From contig JAJKFH010003173.1 in NCBI GenBank assembly GCA_023333565.1, positions 1,612,001 through 1,676,000 of the forward strand: a stretch of DNA of 64,000 nucleotides, written 5' to 3'. Under the pieces are notes generated by a model, which was not told where the DNA came from, made no database searches, and worked only from the letters and a program-made list of their open reading frames with translations. Source of the DNA: Puffinus mauretanicus (Eukaryota > Chordata > Aves > Procellariiformes > Procellariidae). The position numbers and the translations under genes were made by a program. Each line of letters begins with the position of its first letter. Positions within the stretch are counted from its first letter, which is position 1. Shown here in pieces: positions 55,051-64,000 of this stretch.

Positions 55051-58000
55051 CTGCGCTTGGGACCGGAGCCTGGCCGTTATCCGTGCGACCAATGCAAAAT
55101 TTCCTAGCAAGGCGTTTATTAAAAATAACACAAAACATCTCATCTCTATAGGCTGTAGGCCCTGAAAATCCCACGCACAGATCAGACCTCCACTGTATAA
55201 AGCAAAATACAGGACTTAAAGAAAGTACCTTTCCCACCTGGCCGCGGTGCGACTGCTGCCTCGGTGGGACTTCTGACCCGGGCGAATTCTCCACTCCCCG
55301 CTGCCGCTGTTAACCGCCTTGTCTGTCTGTCCACGCCAGAGCTAACAGACATATATTTTCCCCACAGCAGCCTGTCACGAGAGGACAAGAAAAAGCCATT
55401 TGTTTCCAGCCTTGAGATGTAATTTTGGTTTTTTATTGATTTTAAGGTTGTAAATGCTCTGGCTGTGTCTGGGTTTTAAATGCTAATGATGATAACAGCA
55501 AAAGGAGATGAGGGAGTGGGGAAGGAAATTGAAGCATTTCACAGCTACCAAAGTCTTTAAACATCCCTGGCTATACAAGGAAGCCAACAGGGAGAACGTA
55601 AGGATGATAAACAAGTAATTTGCTATCTCGAAGATGCCTGTAGCTTCAATTTTTCCTCTGGCAGTTGCCTCTACTTAAGCAGACTGTTTCCACACATATG
55701 GATCAAATGAAAAGACACAGCAAAACAACAAGGAAAAAGTAAACTGTAATAGAGTTATCAGCTGCAATAACACCCCAGGACTGAATTTATTTTATGCAAC
55801 ACAAATCCCCTGGTGCTGTTCACCAGCCTGCAAGGCATTTCGGGATCACCTTGCAGACCGTGCCAGGGAGAGGAGGCTGGTCCAAACCCCGCCGGTGCAG
55901 GCTGGCTTACCTCCGTGGGGTTGGGGGGGCCCCATGCGCTTCTGGGCATGGTTTTGGGAGACTCGGGGTGTTTGGGTGGGCAGGGCTGTCCCCAAACAGC
56001 AGAGACACTGGGCGCAGCGTGAAGGACGAAGGGAGCGATGCTCTGAGGCAAGCTGGGCTGGGTCAAAGTCACAGCTCGGTCACAGCACCTCCAGGGACAG
56101 CAGCTCAGCCCCCCCCGGTTTATGTTCAAGGCAACGTTTTTAAGCACTGATACTTTAAAGTTTAGTTCTTTAATGCAACGCTGTCAGCTTTTGTTACTCT
56201 GCTTGCCAATTTTTACAACTTCACATGGATTTTCCATTAAAATCAAAACTGCTTGTTCTGCCTAGCAGTGCCCCTAACAGGCACCGCTTTGGTGCATTTG
56301 CCATGTGTTTAGCATATTTATTTATGCACCCAGACATGCTCTCTAATATTAAGCAGCATCAGAGATTTTAATTAAATGGAAAAAACAAATCCGAATGCGG
56401 GAAAGGGGGGAGGAGAAGGGGAAGCTGACTGACACATCTGGCTTATAATTACCTTAAAATTATAGAAGCTGCTGTCTTAGTTCCCAGAGCTGTATGACAG
56501 ATATTGCTGCCCAATTATACAGCCAAGTTTTCTCTCTCCGGAGGGTAGTGGGAGTCACAGCACGAGTGTTGAACCAGGTGTCCATTTAGAGACAGTTTCA
56601 TATTTTAGGGCATTTCACATGGTATCAGGATGGACCAGGGCTGTGCTAAATCCTTCAGCACTCCCGGTAACGGGTGCAATCATATGCTCTGTTTGATGAC
56701 CACACTGCAGAGAAATTTGTGACAGACATGGTCACTTGTCTGAGAACTCTTCCCAAACATTGCAAGCAGCAAAAATCAAATTATATCAAGTTTTTGGCTT
56801 CCAAACTCCCCAAGTCCGAGAAAACAAAGGACAATCCTACATGGAGTTAAGTCAGTGGCAAGAGTGAGCTAGGCTTTTAAAGGTCCTGAAGTCTTTAAGA
56901 ACTGGAAAGTATCAGCAATTTATATTTTCAGGGGGTGGAAGTCATTCATGGCTTAATTTTGACAGAGTTGGCATTAAAAGTAACTTTAGATACCAGGAAC
57001 TCCCAGCCGCCATTCCCCAGTCTTTCCAAGGAGATGATCCCAAGCTGCTATAAAGCGGTTGCCACACCATTAATTTTATAGCATCTGAACCAGTGCAAAA
57101 TGACCAAATCTTGCTTTTTCCTAACCTGAACCACAAGAGGCATTTCAGTGATTAAATGCTAAAGACAGAAGACAGACCAAGTATGCTTTGTGCTGTCAGC
57201 AATATAAGTTTAACACCATCGCATACCACAAATAAAACATTTATGTTGAAAAGTGAGCCAAAGCAGCATTTAAACCCAAGCCAACAACTTTTATTTATTT
57301 ATTTAACCAACGAGCTACCCACAAAGCAAAGTAACCAGCTGCTGTGCCAAATGATTTAGCAATCACAGACCCTCTGCCTCTGAGCTCTACAGTAAAAGAG
57401 CACAGGACACCAGCTGGTAATAGAAACAGCATTTTACATGCTATGCTTCACAGTGTATTGATGCTACCAGCTGCCAAAAATCAGCTACGTAATACAGTGT
57501 TACCTTGACAAACAAAATGTGGAGAGCTTAGAAATCTGGTTACATGGTCCCATACCCCAGCATCGCATCCAGAGGGAAGGGCACAAACACAGACCTTCTG
57601 ACCACAGCGTTCACAGTGTTTCAGGGCTCAGGTCACCCTGTGGCACCAGTAACCAGCAGCGCAGAGCCCTAAGGTCACCTCCGATACCGCACAGCCTCCC
57701 TCCGCCGGGCACACAAACCACATGGCACAAAAAGGTGCACAACCAGAAACCAGCAGCCCCCTCCTCACCCTACAACACCCCCCAGCCTCTGCTCCCCCAG
57801 GGCTTGGCTTATGGGGAAATGGCCTAAATAGCTGCAGCTGGGGCAGGGCTGGGTGGGGCGGGGCAGGGCGGGGCTGCCCGGGCACAGCTGGGCACAGCTG
57901 GGCCATCACCTCCCAGGGGCTCCCAGAGCGCTGAACAAACCAGCACCATGCTCGGCGAGTAATTCCTGAGCTGCTTAGTTGGAGAACCCAGCTATGGTTT

Positions 58001-59900
58001 TGCTGAAACACGTACAGCCTGGCAATACTGGTGATGTCTCAAAATGGTCAGGAAACCCATGAAAGAAAATGAGTTTATTTTTTAATCCATCTGCTTGAAA
58101 AATTTCCTTGCTGTGATAATCTCTCTCTGTAAAGAAAATTAATTTCTACTTTCCAAGGATCATTTTTCTTTTGAGAATTAGCTTCACTTTCCTCTAAGTG
58201 CCATTGCAGAAGTATTCTCCCCGCAACTAAACTTAGGTAAATCTGGAGTAAAAGCTCTAACTCTAAAGGAATTGATCCCAAATCAAACTGGTGCCAGTGA
58301 AAGCCTCAAAATGCTTTATATGTTTCTTTCTCTCTGCAGAATCTGCCCCTCCAATCTCTGTCGTCATCGTAGCTTTCCATTGCTTTGTAGATTTTTGCAC
58401 TACCCTCTATTAATCTTCCAGAAAATCAGCTGTCTGATCACAAATACAGAAGATTACATTATTCCCTGAAATACCTTCCTATCTCTAATTCCAGCACCTC
58501 AGCCAGGCATTTTCCTGTGATGGGTACTTTATATCCACAGGGTCTCTTATAAGGATGAATGTCTTTTAATTAGATACAAACTGCGCTCATTTATGGTTAT
58601 TAGAGGTGATCTGCAAATCTTTATTCAGCAAATAACAGCCTTCTTACAGGCAACTTAATTGTAATATCACAGCCAGTGAGCCAGAGCAGCCTCTGCAAGC
58701 AGCAAAGCCCGCGTCGGGCAGACAAGCGCTGGGAAGAAGCCCGTGTCGGTGCGTTTCTTTTGTTTGCTGTTGCCAGCTTTCCCCAGTAGAAGAGGAAAAA
58801 ACGTTGGCAATAGATGGGTGGCTTTATTTCTTATTGACATAATTCAATCGCCAGTAGGGGAAATACAAAGCCTTAATGTTGCAAAACAAAAGTGAAATTG
58901 TGTACGTGTGCACGTATGTTTGTATACATATGCAATGAAAATATTTTGCAGTCCCACACCGTGTGGGAAGACACACGGAAGGCTCAAAGAGAGTGGGAAG
59001 ATCCGGAGAAGAGGCAGGCGAGCAGGTGCCCGAGCTGCCGGCCCCGTGCTCAGCCGCAGCTCAGCCGAGGCGGGCGAGACGTTGTCACATCTGCATTTCC
59101 AGCCAGGCAGTTTATAGTGTATCTGTCCTTTGACTGAGGGTGTTTCTGTTGCCCATCGGCCTTCCTCTGGCTCACACCATTGCGTAAAGTCTGCAACTGC
59201 TGGGGCCTCCTCAGCTCACTTCTCCCCACCAGCTTTTCCTTTCCCATGAATTTTTTCCAGGCTCTGGGCAGATGAGAGATGGAGCAAATATTGATGACCC
59301 GAGGCAGAGGCTGCTCTGCGGATGAGCAGGATCCTGCTCCCCACCTTCGGGGTGGTTTTCTGTCAGATGGAGTAAAGTGACAGCGTTTAGCTGAGGACTA
59401 AGCAGGCAGACTCGGGCTTTGGCCATGTCTCAGGGATAACCTCCATCCCCTTCCTGCACAGAAGGAAAGGCACAGCAGATCAGAACAGGCAGCCTCAGGA
59501 CGTGCTGCCAGTAAAGGATGTTTCCACCGACTTTGCTGCGGGGCTGAGACCCAGCTGCACAAAGCCAATGGACATCTGACTCCTGCTGCTCCGGTGGACC
59601 CGCACCCCCTTGTTCCCCCATGCCCAGGCTCTCGGGACAGAGGCTTCTTCTGCTGGGCCAGGAGGAGCCAAGGGCAGAGATTCGGGGGGATCTGACTAGC
59701 AGGGACAGTGCAACTCGGGGGCAGAGCGTCCCCTGACACGCTGCAGAAGAGGGGATGCAGGGGACGAGGACAGGAGGATTCCCAGCCTTTGGCTCTTGCC
59801 CAGAAATTGCAGTTGGTAAAAGCCACTGGCCAAGCCCAGGGATTGCAGCTCCCAGGAGGAGGAACCGGCTCCCACCTGCCCGCGGCACAGCGCAGCGGCA
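55051..59900. other. Intergenic DNA upstream of AVPR1B
   Basis: No gene recognised. It includes moderately GC-rich patches (55240-55320, 55850-56110, 57640-57930) separated by AT-rich DNA. The G-rich run at 57837-57910 has short direct repeats (ggggc-type units and 'gggcacagct' twice). Distal control elements of AVPR1B could lie here, but none can be pointed to by eye. Confidence 0.55.
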
Positions 59901-59938
59901 GAGCCAGCGCGGGGGAGCCCGGGGGGGAGCTGCCAGGC

Positions 59939-59945
59939 TATAAAA
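59939..59945 (+). promoter_or_regulatory. AVPR1B: TATA box of the AVPR1B promoter
   Basis: TATAAAA in a GC-rich setting (ggcTATAAAAccc) on the same strand as the receptor gene and 623 bp upstream of its start codon. Transcription would be expected to begin about 25-30 bp later, near 59970. The link to AVPR1B is inferred from position and direction. Confidence 0.6.
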
Positions 59946-59969
59946 CCCAGACCCGGGCAGCAGCGTTCA

Positions 59970-60567
59970 CACACACGCGGCAACCGAGAGCCACCGCCGG
60001 CAGACGGCCGCCCCGCTTCCCGCAGACACACGGACGCTCGGACACCGCTCACCTGACTTTTACTGTTCTTGGAATGAAAAGGCCAAAGAGATGCAGCCTC
60101 TGTAGCCTTTTCTGTTACTTTTGCTGCACTAGAAAGAAGCAACAAAGAGGACTCCCCTCCACCTTCAATTTACCAGCGCAGGGGGGAGAGAGGACGCGCA
60201 AGACGAGCAGTCCAGGGAGAAACAGGGATTTGGGAATGTTTAGTGTAGACGAGAGAAGGATCAAGGACTGAACCAGGGGCTCTTGCACCTCGTTGCTTAT
60301 TGGGAATATATGCAGAGAGCAGCTCAGCCAGAAAGGGGAATTGCAGCCGCACAGCACAGGATTAGCGTGATGTTGAGCTGCACAAGGGAGAGGAGGTGAC
60401 AACCTGCACCGGTGGTGGGGACCGCAGGAGAGGCATGAGCTGGTGCAGCGGTGCTCGGGGGCAGCACTGACCCCGAGAGCTCAGCCCCGGGGGGCAAGGA
60501 AGGGTTTAACAGGCCGCCAGAGACGAGCATTATAGCTGCCTGGGCTCCTGCAGAGCTTCCCAAAGGG
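59970..60567 (+). other. AVPR1B: AVPR1B 5' leader with several upstream ORFs
   Basis: If transcription starts near 59970 and the leader is unspliced, it is about 600 nt long. It then holds upstream ORFs at 60074-60271 (65 codons plus stop, G at -3, Cys-rich start), 60091-60105 (4 codons), 60310-60399 (29 codons, with an inner ATG at 60370) and 60435-60470 (11 codons). None overlaps the receptor start. Inhibitory upstream ORFs have been reported for the mammalian V1b receptor leader. A pyrimidine-rich acceptor-like site ending at 60132 could mean that part of this is an intron. Confidence 0.5.
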
Positions 60568-61546
60568 ATGGAGCCAGGCTGGGGCTGGAACAGCACTCAT
60601 GGCAGCCAGCCCGGGCACGGCCAGGGGCTGCTGAGCCCCCAGACCCTGGCAGGGGACCCCAACCTGACCCTCTTGCACACCCGGGATGAGGAGCTGGCCA
60701 AGGCAGAGATCGGGGTGCTGGCCACCATCCTGGCTATAGCGACTGTAGGCAACGTGGGGGTGCTGCTGGCAATGTACCGCCTGAGGAAGAAGATGAGCCG
60801 GATGCATCTCTTCATCTTGCACCTGGGGCTGACCGACCTGGGTGTTGCGCTCTTCCAGGTGCTGCCGCAGATGATTTGGGAGGTGACGTACCGCTTCTTG
60901 GGGCCAGACCCACTCTGCAGGGCAGTCAAGTACCTGCAGGTGCTGAGCATGTTCGCCTCCACCTACATGCTCATCATGATGACGCTGGACCGCTACATGG
61001 CCGTGTGCCACCCACTGCGCACCCTGCAGCAGCCCAGCCGCCAGGCCTACGTGATGATCGGGGCTACGTGGCTGCTCAGCTGCCTGCTCAGCCTGCCCCA
61101 GATCTTCATCTTCTCCCTGCGGGAGGTGCGCCAGGGCTCGGGGGTGCTGGACTGCTGGGCAGACTTCAGGTACCCGTGGGGAGCCCGAGCCTACATCACC
61201 TGGACCACACTGTGCATCTTCATCCTGCCCGTGGGCATCCTCACCGTCTGCTACAGCCTCATCTGCTATGAGATCTGCAAGAACCTCAAGGGCAAGACCC
61301 AGAGCGGTGCCCCCGGCACGGGGGAGCCTGCAGTGGCTGCCCCTCCTGCTCCCTGCTCCTCCGAGAAGAGTGGGCAATGCCCCAGCGGGCAGCCCTCACG
61401 GGTGAGCAGCGTGCGCACCATCTCCCGTGCCAAGATCCGCACGGTGAAGATGACCTTTGTCATCGTGGTGGCCTACGTCGTCTGCTGGGCGCCGTTTTTC
61501 AGCATGCAGATGTGGTCGGTGTGGGACGAGGATGCTCCTGATGATG
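60568..61546 (+). CDS. AVPR1B: AVPR1B (avian VT2 vasotocin receptor) coding exon 1
   Basis: Class A GPCR of the vasopressin/oxytocin family. ATG at 60568 (G at -3 and +4) is the first in-frame ATG; the frame is open farther up but without one. Residues 1-46 form an outer tail with N-glycosylation sites at N8 (NST) and N32 (NLT). TM1-TM6 follow: GNVGVLL in TM1, LTD with D90 in TM2, C117 at the top of TM3, [10 protein letters not shown] at 141-150, C196 in loop 2 ([10 protein letters not shown], disulfide partner of C117), and CWAPFF in TM6 at 306-311. Stretches such as [28 protein letters not shown] and [15 protein letters not shown] are V1-type signatures, and together with linkage to FAM72A they point to V1b. 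The receptor binds arginine vasotocin in birds and signals through Gq and phospholipase C in pituitary cells. Exon 1 ends in phase 1 before GTGAGT. With exon 2 the protein has 428 residues. Confidence 0.95.
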
Positions 61547-62461
61547 GTGAGTAGTGGTGGGGGTGCTGGGCCGCAGCCCAGAGCGGGCGCCGAGCCCTGG
61601 GCACCTGAGGCGCACAGCACGCCCGTTGCATTTTTAACAAACAAGAACTGTCTGTTATTTTGTCATTTTAAAAATCGTGGGGAAGGCTACAGATTTGCTC
61701 CCTAGTCGTAGTTATAAAAAACTGTTTGCAGAGTCAAATCATTGCTTTCACCAGAAAAACCACTGAAAAGCAAGGGCTTCTGACCATCACCTGTAGGGAC
61801 ATGCAAAGATGTTGCGGGAACATCTTTGCCATGTGTGTCTCTTCCCCCATGTGGGAACTTGCTTCGGGAGCTGCTGTGTTTGGTATGTGACTGCAGGGGG
61901 GGTTTAACTGTGCCTGCTGCTCCCATCCTCAGCCGGGACTGCCCCGCGGAGCAGCCGTGCTGCTGGAGCAGGTTCTTTGCCTGCAGCGTCGAGTGCTGCT
62001 GAGGCTTTTGCTGAGCTGCGGAGGTTTCAAAAGAGGATTTCTGCTTTTGTAGGTTGACTTTTTCCTGTAAATTTTCAGTAGCTCTCCTAGCCTGTGTGTG
62101 GGTAGAAGGAACTTTATCCAAGATTGAAGGGCCTCTGGGAGATGCAAACAGGCTGAAGGAAGGTCCAAAAGCTGCTGGGTCTCATCTCCCAGCACTGTCC
62201 CTGAGGACGTGCTCCAGCACATCCCTATTACCGCACAGCACCCATCTGCAAGCCTCAGCCAAGGGTAGAGCCCAGCTCTGCCTGCCATGCTGCAAAACTC
62301 TCCTACCCAAAGAAATGCCAGTCAGATGGGATGGGAATGGGACAAAGGACACGTGCCCGAGCCAAAGAGAGCCCCCAAGGTCCTGCCCATTGCACGCTGG
62401 GACCCTGCCCAGACCATGCCCAGCCTGGTGGATGTTTAAGCTCCCTCCCTTGCCTTCCCAG
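61547..62461 (+). other. AVPR1B: AVPR1B intron between TM6 and TM7
   Basis: Starts GTGAGTAG and ends CTTGCCTTCCCAG, 915 bp. Its place after TM6 is the conserved intron site of vasopressin/oxytocin receptor genes. No other gene was seen; minus-strand frames here are shadows. Confidence 0.93.
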
Positions 62462-62769
62462 AGTCCACCAACGTGGCTTTCACCATCACCATGCTGCTGG
62501 CCAGCCTCAGCAGCTGCTGCAACCCCTGGATTTACATGTTCTTCAGCGGGCATCTGCTCCAGGATGCAGCACGCTGCCTGTCCTGCTGGGGCAGTCCCCG
62601 GCGCGGGCTGCGGAGACAGGCCTCCACCGGGAGCCTCTGCAGCAGGAAAACCACCATCCTGAGCCACAGCCACCACGCCAGCCCCACCGGCCTCCCCCTG
62701 CGCGGGGGCAGCACCAAGGACTTCTACCCACCCTGCGAGGAGGTGGTGACCGAGTCAGGCACGCTCTAG
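62462..62769 (+). CDS. AVPR1B: AVPR1B (avian VT2 vasotocin receptor) coding exon 2 and stop
   Basis: AG joined to the G of exon 1 gives Glu327, then STNVAFTITMLLASLSSCC, and NPWIYMFF: TM7 with the NPxxY motif (N347-Y351). Next come helix 8 and C365/C368, likely palmitoylated. The tail is about 60 residues, rich in Ser, Thr, Arg and His, with possible kinase sites (RRQAS and similar), and ends SGTL before TAG at 62767-62769. The STNVAFTI junction and the TM7 sequence match V1-type receptors. I see no frameshift or missing key residue in either exon, so the gene should be functional. Confidence 0.95.
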
Positions 62770-63655
62770 GCTGCGGCGGTGGCCGGTCCCCGGGGCACAT
62801 CCCTCCACCAGATGTGACACCACGAACATTATCACTGTGGAGATGTCTCTCCCCACCTGGTAGCATCTCATTCTGCAAAAAGCTGGGTGCTTAACCCAGA
62901 AAGCATCACCGTCCGTCTTGTCCTTGTGTGCTTGCTACTGTGCACACTGCATCTGCTGTGTGCATTGGGGAAGATGGACAGAGCCCCATCAGCCGTTGCC
63001 CGACCACAGCATCCACCTCCCTCATATGTTAGGAAACCTCTCACTGCCTGGCTGCTCTCCTCCGGGAACCCTTCACAGCCCAGGTATCAGCCGGGGGTTG
63101 CTGCACCAGCGTGTCTTCCTGCAGGGACTCGCGCTTTGGGTGTTTAAGAGATGCCAGCAAAGCAGCCCGAGCACAGCAACGTGGCGACATCTGCTCGAGA
63201 GCTCCCTGCAAGCAAGTTACTCATCTCCCACCCTCGGGGCTTTGCCGGCCGAGCAGCAAAGGCAGGCGCAGCTTTCCCACGCCCTGGGGCACAGCACAGC
63301 CTCCCCGCTGCCCTGCATGGCGTTGCCCTCTGCGGACAGGCAGCTCTGGAGCCAGAGCCCCTGCCCACCTCCCCGGGGACGGGGCTGCCGCAAAAGCCAC
63401 GGGGCAGAAATGTCCCTTCCTGTTGTGCACCGCGGCGTTGCGCTGCGCTGGTGCAAGCATCCGAAATGCAGCACTGACACCGACGAGCTGCTCGCAGGAA
63501 CCCTGGCCCAGCTCCAGCTTGCCCAGGCAGATCCTGCCTCCCTCCGTGCCCCGGCACTTTCCATCAGGTTTACTCGCAGCCCCCAGCCTGTGCAGGGCTG
63601 CTCCGCGCTGTTCGACAGCTGCTGCATCCCATTAAAGAGCTGCTTTCAAATTGCT
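62770..63655 (+). other. AVPR1B: AVPR1B 3' untranslated region (end inferred)
   Basis: GC-rich sequence after the stop. ATTAAA at 63631-63636 is followed by a T/G-rich run (gatgattttgtcttattt), a reasonable poly(A) site near 63655. A plus-strand frame of 314 codons from 62918 runs through this region and past the poly(A) signal. It has no family resemblance and is judged chance in GC-rich DNA. Confidence 0.5.
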
Positions 63656-64000
63656 GATGATTTTGTCTTATTTAGCAGAGATCAGAGTGCCGAAACCACC
63701 CAGGGCTCGGGGATGGCTTCAGGGTGCTTGGGAGTCAGAGGAGGGGCGGCCGGCAGCAGGGAACGGGCCATGGCCTTGCAGTCCCAGCCTGGCCCCTGCC
63801 CTTCTCCCTGCATGTTGTGGGTCTCCCAGAAGCTGTTTTGTTTAAGAAGAAAGCATGAGTGAGAGCAGGAGCATCCATTTGCTCTGGGAGTCGAGCTCAA
63901 AAGCTACCGATGGAGGATGTACAAGTGCCTCAGAGAGCAAGGTACTGAATTCCCTGCAAGCAAGGTATGTTATTCTCTGTTATCACAGGCTAAATCTGTA
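63656..64000. other. Downstream flank, nothing recognised
   Basis: Short stretch to the window edge with mixed composition. No exon, repeat or RNA gene was seen. Confidence 0.6.

Noticed and set aside
60451..60567. N-terminal extension of AVPR1B from 60451
   Set aside because: The frame is open there but begins with GTG, not ATG. The first in-frame ATG is at 60568, and family members start close to this point.
60481..61377. Minus-strand frame of 298 codons opposite AVPR1B exon 1
   Set aside because: Antisense shadow of a GC-rich coding exon; rich in His/Gln/Val-Ala from complementing the GPCR codons.
62918..63862. Plus-strand frame of 314 codons downstream of AVPR1B
   Set aside because: Runs through the presumed 3' UTR and past the poly(A) signal; no domain, no splice context, GC-rich composition.

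Overview
The window is vertebrate nuclear DNA, almost certainly from a bird. Genes are split by GT-AG introns. Retroposons are of the CR1 type: one clear 5'-truncated copy and one old copy, both with the 3' end on the left. The gene order SRGAP2 - FAM72A - AVPR1B matches the block on human 1q32. No bacterial-type gene, CRISPR array or intact mobile element is visible. The species cannot be read from this sequence alone.

Layout. 1-31703: part of a very long intron of SRGAP2 (minus strand), AT-rich, with a CR1 insertion at 14774-15541, an older CR1 remnant near 28290-28455 and many A/T tracts. 31704-31770: first coding exon of SRGAP2. About 32430-34230: a CpG island holding a divergent promoter. 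SRGAP2 leaves to the left, probably from a noncoding exon whose donor is at 33271/33270. FAM72A leaves to the right. 33870-37386: four coding exons of FAM72A, complete at 149 codons plus stop. 37387 to about 59900: FAM72A 3' end, then a long intergenic stretch. It has one unexplained minus-strand coding-like exon (43942-44172), a phase-compatible possible terminal exon (40208-40406), a 44-bp minisatellite (about 48283-48650) and smaller GC-rich repeats. 59939-63636: a vasotocin receptor gene of the AVPR1B (avian VT2R) type. It has a TATA box, a long leader with several upstream ORFs, two coding exons (428 codons plus stop) and a 3' end.

The three recognised genes are not a functional operon. 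SRGAP2 (F-BAR/RhoGAP/SH3 regulator of neuronal membrane shape) and FAM72A (cell-cycle-linked partner of uracil-DNA glycosylase UNG2) share a promoter region. That region carries four CCAAT boxes, an E2F-like site and a CHR-like hexamer, the usual dress of S/G2/M-phase genes. AVPR1B is a Gq-coupled receptor on pituitary cells and lies in the same direction as FAM72A. The least explained feature is the minus-strand reading frame at 44 kb. It looks coding, has splice-like borders and a poly(A) signal, and was not recognised as any known family.
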